Origin: an uncultured bacterium
Lineage (GTDB): Bacteria > Patescibacteriota > Minisyncoccia > SW-4-49-11
DNA length: 57,462 nucleotides
Direction: 5' to 3'
Assembly (NCBI GenBank): GCA_937864235.1
Contig: CALMJI010000025.1
Location: 1-57,462 of the forward strand
The notes under the pieces were generated by a model. That model saw only the letters and a program-made list of their open reading frames with translations, did not search any database and had not been told where the DNA came from. Positions 10,080-19,568 of this stretch are shown piece after piece (the first letter of the stretch is position 1; every line of letters begins with the position of its first letter). A program made the position numbers and the translations under genes.

Positions 10080-10523
10080 ATGCAACAATATAATATTCCA
10101 CAATTTGTTGATTCTGAAGATAAGATTTTTGGCCCTGTTACTATTAGGCAATTTGCAATTTTAGCTATTGGAGTGGTAATTGGAGGTTTTTTATGGTTTT
10201 TCTTACAATCTAATATAGTAATATTCTTTTTGGCAGTAGCTCCTGTTGCTGGTGCTACTTTTGCTTTTGCTTTTTTCAAAATCAATGGTCAAAACTTTGA
10301 TATTTTTCTTACTAATATTGTAATTTATATTATAAAACCCACTTTATTTTTATGGTCTCGTGATACTGATCCGACTAGATCAGTGATAAAAATGACTATT
10401 CAAAAGAAAAAGGCTTCCTATATGAGAGAAAAGAATGAATATAGTCAATCTAGAGTGGAAGAGGTAGCATGGACTTTGGATACTTATGGGGAGAAAACTG
10501 TAATTCAGGATATGTCTGAATAA
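10080..10523 (+). CDS. PrgI family protein
   Basis: IPQFVDSEDKIFGPVTIRQFAILAIGVVIGGFLWFF is characteristic of PrgI/VirB3-like proteins. Confidence 0.85.
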   Translation: MQQYNIPQFVDSEDKIFGPVTIRQFAILAIGVVIGGFLWFFLQSNIVIFFLAVAPVAGATFAFAFFKINGQNFDIFLTNIVIYIIKPTLFLWSRDTDPTRSVIKMTIQKKKASYMREKNEYSQSRVEEVAWTLDTYGEKTVIQDMSE

Positions 10524-10528
10524 ATTGA

Positions 10529-10843
10529 TTATTCTTGGTTTTGCTCTAAATCTAGCTTTATATCTTTAGTATCTATGTCTGTTTGAGAATCTTGATTTTG
10601 ACCACTTTCTTGCTCTAATATTTCAGTTATTTCTTGTAATTCTGTTGTATTAGATTCATTACCTGTGTCAATATCATCTGTTAATTCTGAAAATTCTGGC
10701 ATATCTACTTCTGGAATTGGGTTAGAGATTGATATTTGGTTAAAATTAATTATCATTGACCAAATAAAAGCACCTACAATTATTATCCCTCCTATAATAG
10801 TAAGAATAATAAACTTTTGTTTTTTGTTGAGTTTATCTATCAT
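10529..10843 (-). CDS. hypothetical single-TM protein
   Basis: 104-aa ORF, N-terminal TM plus acidic tail. Confidence 0.55.
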   Translation of the reverse strand: MIDKLNKKQKFIILTIIGGIIIVGAFIWSMIINFNQISISNPIPEVDMPEFSELTDDIDTGNESNTTELQEITEILEQESGQNQDSQTDIDTKDIKLDLEQNQE

Positions 10844-10848
10844 TTATA

Positions 10849-12066
10849 TTATTGATTAGATACTTTATTTAATTTACTGTGATTTGACATTACTATTATC
10901 ATTACTCCCATTATAGATAATATGCCAAGTCCAAGATATCTATCATTTTTGAAGTAATCTAATCTACTTGCTTTAGCTAGATTGGCATCTACTGGAGTTG
11001 ATGTTTTATCTTTATTGATTATAAATGACTTTATTGCGGGGGCATCTTTACCATTAGCATCTTTCACTACTATATCTACTTTATAAGATTGATTTGGATC
11101 AATATCTAATACAAGTGAGTTGCTGTTACCCTCTTGTACCTTATCATTAATTCTATAGGTATAGGATAATTTCGCATTTTGACTGGAGTTTAGAACATCG
11201 CTTGATATTAATAGTTGAATGGATTCACTAATATTGATCTCTTCACTAAAATCAATTGGAGAATTATTTTTATTATTTACCAAGGATACTCTGATTTCTG
11301 GTTCTTTGATTTCAATAGTATTGTTCCCATAATATTTTATATAACCACTTAATCTATCTCTAGCTATAGCCTCTATAAAGTAACTCTGTTTATATCCTTT
11401 ATTTTCTGTAAATGTAATTTTGTTATTATTAGTCTCTACTGTCTCCCCATCTACTTTCCATTCTATTGCATATTGTGATATTGGTAATTCAGTAGTAGCT
11501 GTAATTATATCTCCTTTACCTGGATTCAAAGGTCTATAATCAAGAGACAATTTATTATAAATATCTAAAACTATACTTCCTGTTTTGATTACTCCTGAAG
11601 AATTGACTGCTACTTCTATCTGATAGGTTCCTGATTCTGTAAAGTCATAAAAAAAGGCTGATTTATTGATATCTTTTAGTTCTATGATTACCTTATCTCC
11701 CCTTTTGATTCTCCAAGTATATTCGGCTCCATCAAATCTAAAGCTTTTATCTATATGATAATTTACTGTTGCAAAATCAATTTTTTGTCTAGTAAATAAG
11801 TATTTATTTTTGATAACTAACTTTATTTCTCCTGTAGATGATTTATCTGTGTAGTAACTATCAGCAAAACTTTGTTTAATATAGGCATCAATTAGAGCAT
11901 TAGCCTCATCTTGGGTTTTGGGGTCATTGTTTATGGAGTTTGCTAAATTGGGAGTATTAGTTGCTGTTGAATCTATAGTTGTATCAGTCTGAGCTATAGC
12001 TAAACTTGTAACAGTCAAGTTAATAATAGCAATTAGTATAATTATTATAATATTTCTATATTTCAT
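10849..12066 (-). CDS. secreted protein with Ig/PKD-like domains and C-terminal TM
   Basis: Signal peptide, beta-rich repeats, C-terminal hydrophobic anchor. Confidence 0.65.
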   Translation of the reverse strand: MKYRNIIIIILIAIINLTVTSLAIAQTDTTIDSTATNTPNLANSINNDPKTQDEANALIDAYIKQSFADSYYTDKSSTGEIKLVIKNKYLFTRQKIDFATVNYHIDKSFRFDGAEYTWRIKRGDKVIIELKDINKSAFFYDFTESGTYQIEVAVNSSGVIKTGSIVLDIYNKLSLDYRPLNPGKGDIITATTELPISQYAIEWKVDGETVETNNNKITFTENKGYKQSYFIEAIARDRLSGYIKYYGNNTIEIKEPEIRVSLVNNKNNSPIDFSEEINISESIQLLISSDVLNSSQNAKLSYTYRINDKVQEGNSNSLVLDIDPNQSYKVDIVVKDANGKDAPAIKSFIINKDKTSTPVDANLAKASRLDYFKNDRYLGLGILSIMGVMIIVMSNHSKLNKVSNQ

Positions 12067-12121
12067 ATATGATTAAGTATTTGATAAGATTATAACATAT
12101 TTTAAATTTTTAGAATAGTGT

Positions 12122-13324
12122 TTATTTTTTAGATAATGTTTTTAATTTTTGATCACTAATTGACTGATTCTGGGAAGTTCTTGTGAATTGTCTGATGTTA
12201 TTAGTGGCTACTTTGTCATTATCAAAATTATTATCTTTTGGGTATGATACAGGTTTGGATATATCCCTCAATACTTGAGTTTTGGCAGGTCTAATATTAT
12301 TAGTTGGTAATTGTCTATTTTGTAATTTATCCTCATCTTCATACTCTAAAAATTGTGGAATATTTCCAATTAATTGCCCCCCCATGTAAGCTGTATTACC
12401 AGTTACTGACTTAATATTAGCTAATTTGTTATTATTTTGTGTCTGTATAGGTTGAGTTCCTTCTCCTACTACTTGCCTACTAAATGGTCTTATATTATTG
12501 GCGGCTGAATTTCCAATCTCTAAATTAATATCTTTTTGTCGTGGTACAGATTGCCCAGTCTCACTTGGTACTTTTCTTCTAAATGGGCGAATATTATTAG
12601 CCGCCGTTTTTCTAACATCTTGATTCATATCTCTTTGTTTTATAACAGATTGAGCTCTATTTCCAGCTAATCGTCTCTTACTAGTTGTCCTTATATTATT
12701 CGCAGATTGTTTGCTAACATCTCTATTGTTATTTCTGGATTTATATTTTCCAATGCCTCCGATTCTCAATGAACCTCGCCACCTAGCTAAGGACTTTTCA
12801 AATTCTTCGTTTCTAAGTTTTAACTCATTGGCTGTTTTACGATGTTCTCTCAAGTGCAAATTAGCCTTAATAGTCCAAGATGGAGAAAAATCACCAAGCC
12901 AAGGTACTAATTCTACCGCACTTGTAAAAATCGAGTATTGAATCTTCTTTACAGTAAAGTCAATCACATAATTTGAGAATTTATCTAACATATATTGATT
13001 AATTTTTTGAGTTTGACGAGCCAAATTCTGGGCTATTGGATTATTGGACATTCCTGAACTTTTGGATAATCTCATCATTTCCCTAATTCTCTTAACCTGA
13101 TATAGTCTAAAATTAACATTATATATTTTGACATATCCTTGATAAATAATACAAAATGTCAAATCTGTCAGGAAGGCCAAAACATCTATAACTGGTGAAG
13201 CTGCTACTGCAAAAGCTTGTACTGCTGGAATCAAACCTATAATGAATAATATAAACCCAATAGCATCCCACACTATGGCAAATCCAAGATTTATATACAA
13301 CCACATTCCACTTAACGGCTTCAT
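12122..13324 (-). CDS. membrane protein with NNIRPF repeat tail
   Basis: N-terminal TM helices; C-terminal half contains five NNIR motifs, mostly at 33-34 aa spacing. Confidence 0.7.
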   Translation of the reverse strand: MKPLSGMWLYINLGFAIVWDAIGFILFIIGLIPAVQAFAVAASPVIDVLAFLTDLTFCIIYQGYVKIYNVNFRLYQVKRIREMMRLSKSSGMSNNPIAQNLARQTQKINQYMLDKFSNYVIDFTVKKIQYSIFTSAVELVPWLGDFSPSWTIKANLHLREHRKTANELKLRNEEFEKSLARWRGSLRIGGIGKYKSRNNNRDVSKQSANNIRTTSKRRLAGNRAQSVIKQRDMNQDVRKTAANNIRPFRRKVPSETGQSVPRQKDINLEIGNSAANNIRPFSRQVVGEGTQPIQTQNNNKLANIKSVTGNTAYMGGQLIGNIPQFLEYEDEDKLQNRQLPTNNIRPAKTQVLRDISKPVSYPKDNNFDNDKVATNNIRQFTRTSQNQSISDQKLKTLSKK

Positions 13325-13423
13325 TTATGTAATTTATTTCTCATATATGAATATTATACCACATTAATTGGTATAATATTAGATATTTTGTTATAATATT
13401 ACTATATATAATATGACAATAAA

Positions 13424-14632
13424 ATGAGTAAAGTTTTAGATTTAATCCAACAAGAAACCAACAGACAAGCTAATACTATTAGATTGATAGCTTCTGAGAA
13501 TTATGCTTCTCCAGAGATATTGACAGCTTTAGGTTCAAGTCTTACTAATAAATACAGTGAAGGTTATCCACAACATAGATATTATGAGGGACAAGAATTC
13601 ATAGATCAGATTGAGTTAATAGCTATTGAAAACGCTAAAAAATTATTCAAATCTAAATTTGCCAATGTTCAAGCTTATTCAGGTAGTCCTGCAAATTTAG
13701 CTGTATATTTGGCTTTATTACAGCCTGGAGATACAATTTTAGGATTAGCCCTATCATCTGGAGGTCATCTAACTCATGGACATAAGGTTAGTATATCTGG
13801 TAAATGGCTCAATTCTATTAGTTATGGGCTTACTACTGATGGGTATATTAATTATGATCAGATTGAAAAATTAGCTCAAGAGCATAAACCAAAACTAATA
13901 ATCTCAGGACATTCTGCCTATCCTAGGCAGGTTGACTTCAAAAGAATTGGAGAAATTGCCAAAAGTATAGGAGCTTATCATTTAGCTGATATCTCTCATA
14001 TATCTGGATTAGTAGCTACTGGGTTGCATCCACACCCATTTCCATATGCAGATATAATCACAACAACAACTCATAAAATTCTCAGAGGACCTAGAGGTGC
14101 ATTAATTTTAACTAACGATCCAGAATTAGCTCAAAAAGTAGACAAAGCCGTATTCCCTGGATTACAAGGTGGCCCACATAACAATAATATTGCTGGGATT
14201 GCTATTGCCTTAGAGTACGACCTAAAACCAGAATATACAGATTATTGTAAACAAGTCATCACTAATGCTAAGGCTCTGTCTAAGGCTATGCAAAACAGAG
14301 ATTTTGAAATTGTCTCAGGGGGTACTGAGAATCATTTATTATTAGTAGATTTACGCAATAAAAATATTGATGGAGACACTTTATCCAAAGCTCTCAATAA
14401 GGTAAATATAGAGACTAATAAGAATACTATACCTTTTGACACTGCCTCTCCTTTCAAACCAAATGGAATAAGATTAGGTACTCCTGCTGTGACAACTCTA
14501 GGCTTAAAAGAGCAAGATATGGAGACAATTTCAGAATTTATTAGTCAAGTTGTAAATAACATAGATAACCAATCTCAATTAGAGAAAATCAAGACTCAAG
14601 TTATCGAATTTATAAGTAAATTTAAGTACTAA
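13424..14632 (+). CDS. glyA: serine hydroxymethyltransferase
   Basis: ETNRQANTIRLIASENYASPEI, THKILRGPRGALI (PLP lysine), GIRLGTPAVTT. Confidence 0.97.
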   Translation: MSKVLDLIQQETNRQANTIRLIASENYASPEILTALGSSLTNKYSEGYPQHRYYEGQEFIDQIELIAIENAKKLFKSKFANVQAYSGSPANLAVYLALLQPGDTILGLALSSGGHLTHGHKVSISGKWLNSISYGLTTDGYINYDQIEKLAQEHKPKLIISGHSAYPRQVDFKRIGEIAKSIGAYHLADISHISGLVATGLHPHPFPYADIITTTTHKILRGPRGALILTNDPELAQKVDKAVFPGLQGGPHNNNIAGIAIALEYDLKPEYTDYCKQVITNAKALSKAMQNRDFEIVSGGTENHLLLVDLRNKNIDGDTLSKALNKVNIETNKNTIPFDTASPFKPNGIRLGTPAVTTLGLKEQDMETISEFISQVVNNIDNQSQLEKIKTQVIEFISKFKY

Positions 14633-14639
14633 TATAAAT

Positions 14640-15476
14640 ATGAATTTATTAACTGCTAAGCCAATTATTGAGAGTATTATCCCCACTATTCCAGAAGGGC
14701 TTAATCTAGCTGTAGTTCTAGTTGGAGATGATATGGCATCTCAAGTCTATATTGAGAAGAAATCTCAAGCCCTCAAAGAGGTTGGGGGTAATCTCAAATT
14801 ATGCCAATATCCCGTCAATATAGAGCAAGAAGAATTAATTCAGCATATTCAAAACTTAAATCAAGATGCTGGCATTGATGGGATTATAGTACAATTACCT
14901 CTACCCCCATTTATAGAAGAGCATAAAGTACTCAATGCAATTCACCCGATGAAAGATGCTGATGGACTTACTGACTATTGGTTAGGTAAATTATTCCAAA
15001 GCCGAATTAGTCAGAATCTAGCTCCAATCATCCCAGCCACTCCTAGAGGTATTATTCTTCTATTTGATTATTATAATATTGATTTGGTTGGAAAAACTGT
15101 CTTAATACTCAATGATAGTGTATTAGTCGGTAAGCCCTTAGCCACAATCTTACCAGCCTATGGGGCAACCCCGATTCTAGCTCATAAGAATACTAAAAAT
15201 TTAGCAAACTTACTAGAATTATCAGATATTATAGTCTCCGCTACTGGTAATTCTAAAGTTTTAGAAAATATAAAGTTTAGAGAAAATCAGATTATTATTG
15301 ATGTAGGGATACTGAGAGATGAACATAATAAAGTTCGTGGAGATATATATCATCATGACTTAAAATTCCAAGGACAAATTACTCCAGTTCCAGGAGGAGT
15401 AGGGCCTCTAACTGTTTGGGCACTTATTCACAATTTAGCTAATTTAAAGAAATTAAAGTCCGGTGAAATTAAATAA
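14640..15476 (+). CDS. folD: bifunctional methylenetetrahydrofolate dehydrogenase/cyclohydrolase
   Basis: DGIIVQLPLPP, KDADGL, PATPRGI, PGGVGPLTVWALIHN. Confidence 0.95.
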   Translation: MNLLTAKPIIESIIPTIPEGLNLAVVLVGDDMASQVYIEKKSQALKEVGGNLKLCQYPVNIEQEELIQHIQNLNQDAGIDGIIVQLPLPPFIEEHKVLNAIHPMKDADGLTDYWLGKLFQSRISQNLAPIIPATPRGIILLFDYYNIDLVGKTVLILNDSVLVGKPLATILPAYGATPILAHKNTKNLANLLELSDIIVSATGNSKVLENIKFRENQIIIDVGILRDEHNKVRGDIYHHDLKFQGQITPVPGGVGPLTVWALIHNLANLKKLKSGEIK

Positions 15477-15497
15477 TACTTTTATTTTGAATTAGTG

Positions 15498-15571
15498 TGC
15501 GCATGCCATGACTTGAACATGGGACCTCTACATTATCAGTGTAGCGCTCTAACCAGCTGAGCTACACGCGC
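15498..15571 (-). tRNA. tRNA-Ile(GAT)
   Basis: Cloverleaf: acceptor GCGCGTG/CATGCGC, anticodon stem CTACA/TGTAG with loop CTGATAA, T-arm CCATGTTCAAGTCATGG; no encoded CCA. Confidence 0.95.
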
Positions 15572-15630
15572 TTACAAAATATATGATATCACATATTCTT
15601 GTGTTTTGCAAGATGTGATATCATATGTTT

Positions 15631-17628
15631 TTATTGTAATGGACCGACTGGGACAGATTGGTCAATCATAAATCCATATTCTAAGTTACCATCGGTCTCC
15701 ACTCCCAAAGCTGACATAGCTTCTGGAGAAAGCCCAGATACACGATTAGTAAAAATAGCAGGACCAGACTCCATAATAGAGGCTACTAATCTCTTACCAT
15801 TAGCAGGATTAGTCACTAATACTTTTTTCCCTTTATGCCAATTTTTAGAAGCATTTGTTTGAGCTATTGAACCATTTAAATAATCTGAGCGTGGTAGTCC
15901 CCGCCAATTATCTGGGCTATATTCATAAACTCCCTGTACTGTAGTCCCGGAATTATGAGATCTAGGACTAGCTGCTACATTTGGACTATCTACTCCTCGC
16001 TGCGATACTATTAAACTATTGCCATCTTTATCATTATAAGCTACTATCTCACTTCTCTCTCCTTGTATAATAACCCAACCTGTATTCGGGAAATCAGAGG
16101 CATTATTGACAGGAATCCTATTTGAGGTAGAAGTTATATCCTGACTTAAAGTACTAATAGGCTCATACCATCTTACATAATTCCATCGCATCGTAATATA
16201 ATATTTTTCCTCTTCTGTGCTAAATGGAGCATAACTAGAGTTTTTACTACCAGCAGGACATCCTATTGCAAAAGCTCCTCCTGACCTATCCCAGTCAAAC
16301 CCATTGCGAACAATATTATTATTTGGAGTACTAGCTCTATTATAATGCTCTTCTGGTGTTTCATTACAGCTCAAAGGCAAATGCTGTTCTCGAGCAGTTC
16401 TACCACTTGTGGCAGGGATAGCATAGCCATCTATACTAGCAGCCTGAATATCAGATAAGGCTTGTCCCATAGGATTAGAATTGAACTCGTCCTCAGAAAC
16501 GGCTCTGACATTACTCCATTTGAATCCTCTAGCATTGAATATGGCTGGACTGGGGATTCCTCTTTTAACACCATTTTCTATCAAATATACTCCCCCACCA
16601 TAAGAGATCAAAGCTCCATTACCAAAGCCAACTCTTCCCGATCTAGTATATTGATTCACTACTTTATCTGGTAATCTTATCACTGCCTGCCAACTAAATC
16701 CTTGGCTGGTAAATATATTGGGGCTTGGTATATACTGCAATACTCCATTACTAGCAACTCTATATATAGCACCACTATGAGCTCCTATTAGAGAACCTTC
16801 ACGATAAGTTTTAACAGTATTAAAAGCTCCAGAAACCGGTATAATAGATAATTCAAAATCTGTGGCTCGTCTAACTTGACCCCAGTTGAGACCATAACTC
16901 TCGAATACTTCGGGAGAAGTAATTGGTTGCCTGATATTGTTTTGCATCATATATACTCCAGTAGCACTAGATATAAGTAGTCCATCTGGATAAAATTCAT
17001 TATCTCCCCTTGGATAAGTATTCAGATAGTCTTCAGAAACTGCAATCAAAGACTCCCATCGGTATCTAGCCTCAAATATAAGAGGGCTTGGAATATATCT
17101 TCGCTGACCATTTTTGATAGTATAAACTTCTCCACCTGGTCGCAAAAGAAGACTACCGTTTGGATGTTTATCTCCTGCTGTGAGAGTAGATCCTTGTGGA
17201 TGTGGTGCTAATTCGGCATCACTAACGGCTATCACATTAGACCATTTATACCCTTTTTGTAAAAAAGTACTAGCTGATTCGATTGGCCTACGAGCACCAT
17301 CTGAAATCACATACACTGCCCCACGATTGGATAATAATGACCCATCACGATAAGTCATCTCTGCTCCCATAGGTACAGCATCTACTTCTACTGGAGTACT
17401 TATAACTAAATCTTCCCATCTAAACTGAGACCGTAGCATATTCGGTGATTCTATTGGTCGCCTTTTCCCATTTTCAATATAATAAACTTTTGGGTTATTG
17501 GTAGCCTTTAATAAAATTCCATTTGGGAAATTTATACTATTCGCATCCGCCACAAAAGGGACACAAAATAGTAGTAAAACTACTAAACTTAAGTATTTTT
17601 TGATATTAATATTGATTAAAAATTTCAT
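15631..17628 (-). CDS. secreted protein with six ~60-aa repeats and a C-terminal RlpA/DPBB-like domain
   Basis: Signal peptide; repeats of (Y/F)pdGsLl...vYvIenGkrRpIpSp.iF...gf.W..vi.vs..el; C-term KKVLVTNPANGKRLVASIMESGPA...GLSPEAMSALG. Confidence 0.75.
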   Translation of the reverse strand: MKFLININIKKYLSLVVLLLFCVPFVADANSINFPNGILLKATNNPKVYYIENGKRRPIESPNMLRSQFRWEDLVISTPVEVDAVPMGAEMTYRDGSLLSNRGAVYVISDGARRPIESASTFLQKGYKWSNVIAVSDAELAPHPQGSTLTAGDKHPNGSLLLRPGGEVYTIKNGQRRYIPSPLIFEARYRWESLIAVSEDYLNTYPRGDNEFYPDGLLISSATGVYMMQNNIRQPITSPEVFESYGLNWGQVRRATDFELSIIPVSGAFNTVKTYREGSLIGAHSGAIYRVASNGVLQYIPSPNIFTSQGFSWQAVIRLPDKVVNQYTRSGRVGFGNGALISYGGGVYLIENGVKRGIPSPAIFNARGFKWSNVRAVSEDEFNSNPMGQALSDIQAASIDGYAIPATSGRTAREQHLPLSCNETPEEHYNRASTPNNNIVRNGFDWDRSGGAFAIGCPAGSKNSSYAPFSTEEEKYYITMRWNYVRWYEPISTLSQDITSTSNRIPVNNASDFPNTGWVIIQGERSEIVAYNDKDGNSLIVSQRGVDSPNVAASPRSHNSGTTVQGVYEYSPDNWRGLPRSDYLNGSIAQTNASKNWHKGKKVLVTNPANGKRLVASIMESGPAIFTNRVSGLSPEAMSALGVETDGNLEYGFMIDQSVPVGPLQ

Positions 17629-17731
17629 ATTTTCATAAATTTATATTTTCTATAATTTAATTATATCATATTTTCAAAAATTTTGCTATACTATATTTGT
17701 GAATAATTATCAATAACTAAATATAATATCA

Positions 17732-18355
17732 ATGAAATCAATTATAGAAGCTCTCAATTGGCGATATGCTACTGACAGATTTACTACCGACCCAATACCA
17801 GAACAGAGTTTCAAGACTATTATGGAGGCCGCTAGACTATCTCCTTCCTCTATGAATTTCCAGCCTTGGAAATACATATCAATACAATCACCAGAGCTAA
17901 GACAACAAATTTTTGAAGCAGGATACAGTCAGCAAGCTATTATTGAGGCACCTACTCTTTTAGTATTAACTATACCTAATATTTTAACTAAGGCCAATGT
18001 AGACCATATTATTACAGCATCTGCTGAGGCTAGAAAAGCAGACCCAGCCAGCTTGGACGGGTATAGAAAAATGCTACAGGGATTCATAGATAGAACTGAA
18101 GATGGTAAATTTTTTGATTGGAGCCGAAGACAAGCCTATATCTCACTTGGTATATTGCTACTCACCGCCGCTCAATTAGAAGTTGATACCGCCCCTATGG
18201 AAGGTTTTGAGCCAAACAAAGTCAATCAAATACTAGGCCTCACGGATTATAGTGCCGTCACCTTGATTGCTCTTGGGTACCGTAGTGCCAAAGACACCCA
18301 CCAAACTTGGCCAAAAGTCCGATTTAAGATGGAGGATATTTTAGAGGTGAGGTAA
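17732..18355 (+). CDS. nitroreductase family protein
   Basis: WRYATDRFTTDPIPEQSFKTIMEAARLSPSSMNFQPWKYI. Confidence 0.88.
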   Translation: MKSIIEALNWRYATDRFTTDPIPEQSFKTIMEAARLSPSSMNFQPWKYISIQSPELRQQIFEAGYSQQAIIEAPTLLVLTIPNILTKANVDHIITASAEARKADPASLDGYRKMLQGFIDRTEDGKFFDWSRRQAYISLGILLLTAAQLEVDTAPMEGFEPNKVNQILGLTDYSAVTLIALGYRSAKDTHQTWPKVRFKMEDILEVR

Positions 18356-18358
18356 GTC

Positions 18359-18985
18359 TTATTTACTCTTTTTAGTTGGAGGATGCCAATTTCTTAATTC
18401 TCTATATTCTCCACCAAAAATCCCAATATCTATAGTGGCTGTCAATACTGCTCGCATACACTGATAATCAGCATTGAAGTCATGAGTTCCCGCTAACCAT
18501 TCGACAGATTTCTCATTATAAATATCCTCAGCATCTAACTCATCTACAATTTCCTGAGCATTAAACCACTTTATCTGCTGTACTTCTTCTTTCTGTATAG
18601 TTAGTTTTTTAATATCCCCATCATAAACTGTTATAAAATCTCTCACCCATATTCTAGACGAAACTATTTTACTAGTTCTCCAAGGTATAATTTGAAATGG
18701 TAATGTATATAAACCTATCTCCTCCATTAATTCTTTGAGTGCACTAATCTTGAATGATTCTCCTTCTGTCACATGGCCTCCAAAGTGAGTAGACCAAGCT
18801 CCACCATATCTTTCTTTATTCAAAGCTCTCTGATGACACAAAACTTGTCCTGCACTATTCAAAACATAAATATTGGTAGTACGACACCAAAGTTTTTTTT
18901 CATATAATTCTTTACGGCTAACATGTTCTCCAGTTGGTTCTCCGGTATTAGGGTCTATAACTTGTAACATTTCTGAGTGAGACAT
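18359..18985 (-). CDS. Nudix hydrolase, isopentenyl-diphosphate isomerase-like
   Basis: Nudix box GGHVTEGESFKISALKELMEEIGL; N-term DPNTGEPTGEHVSRKELYEKKLW. Confidence 0.85.
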   Translation of the reverse strand: MSHSEMLQVIDPNTGEPTGEHVSRKELYEKKLWCRTTNIYVLNSAGQVLCHQRALNKERYGGAWSTHFGGHVTEGESFKISALKELMEEIGLYTLPFQIIPWRTSKIVSSRIWVRDFITVYDGDIKKLTIQKEEVQQIKWFNAQEIVDELDAEDIYNEKSVEWLAGTHDFNADYQCMRAVLTATIDIGIFGGEYRELRNWHPPTKKSK

Positions 18986-19061
18986 AATTTTGAGATTTCA
19001 AACTATAATATATTAAAAATATAACATATATAATTATGTTTATCAATTAAAAAGCCATAGT

Positions 19062-19089
19062 TTGCAAAATAATGTAATATTAGGTATAA
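19062..19089 (+). promoter_or_regulatory. candidate sigma70-type promoter upstream of the first tRNA-Ser 5' repeat
   Basis: TTGCAA, about 17 nt, TATAAT at 19084-19089. Confidence 0.45.
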
Positions 19090-19118
19090 TATAAAAGTTA
19101 TTTAACATCAAGATTTTT

Positions 19119-19127
19119 GGAGAGGTG
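19119..19127 (+). repeat. 9-bp direct copy of the tRNA-Ser 5' end
   Basis: GGAGAGGTG, identical to tRNA-Ser nt 1-9 at 19435-19443. Confidence 0.7.
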
Positions 19128-19179
19128 ACTTCCGCCCAAGGCGGACCAGCCTAGGGCTGGGAGCTAAAGTATTTAATTT

Positions 19180-19448
19180 ATGTGGTATATCTATATTCTA
19201 TATAGTAATAAACTTGATAAATTATATATTGGGAGAACTCGCAATCTTAAAAGAAGGTTTAGAGAACATAATTCTGGAAATTCTGCTTTTTCAAAAAAGG
19301 TATTACCTAGAAAATAATTTATTACTCAGCATTTTCTAACAAAGAAGATGCAAGAATAGAGGAAGTTTTTCTCAAAAGTGGAAAAGGTCGTGAAAGAGTA
19401 AATTATCTTCTGGGGAATACCCTAGACAAATTAAGGAGAGGTGGCTGA
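19180..19448 (+). pseudogene. GIY-YIG nuclease, frameshifted
   Basis: MWYIYILYSNKLDKLYIGRTRNLKRRFREHNSGNSAFSKKVLP then frameshift to KIIYYSAFSNKEDARIEEVFLKSGKGRERVNYLLGNTLDKLRRGG*; the last codons lie in the tRNA-Ser 5' end. Confidence 0.85.
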
Positions 19449-19522
19449 GCTGGTCGAAAGCACCACACTGCTAACGTGGCATAGGGTGAAACCTATCAAG
19501 GGTTCGAATCCCTTCCTCTCCG
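19435..19522 (+). tRNA. tRNA-Ser(GCT)
   Basis: Acceptor GGAGAGG/CCTCTCC, anticodon loop CTGCTAA, long variable arm, T-arm AGGGTTCGAATCCCT. Confidence 0.93.
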
Positions 19523-19526
19523 CCGA

Positions 19527-19563
19527 AATAAAAAAATAGGGTTTCAACCCTATTTTTTTATTG
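19527..19563. terminator. bidirectional Rho-independent terminator
   Basis: aataaaaaaataggg-tttc-aaccctatttttttatt, near-perfect inverted repeat with A/T tracts on both sides. Confidence 0.85.
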
Positions 19564-19568
19564 ATTTA

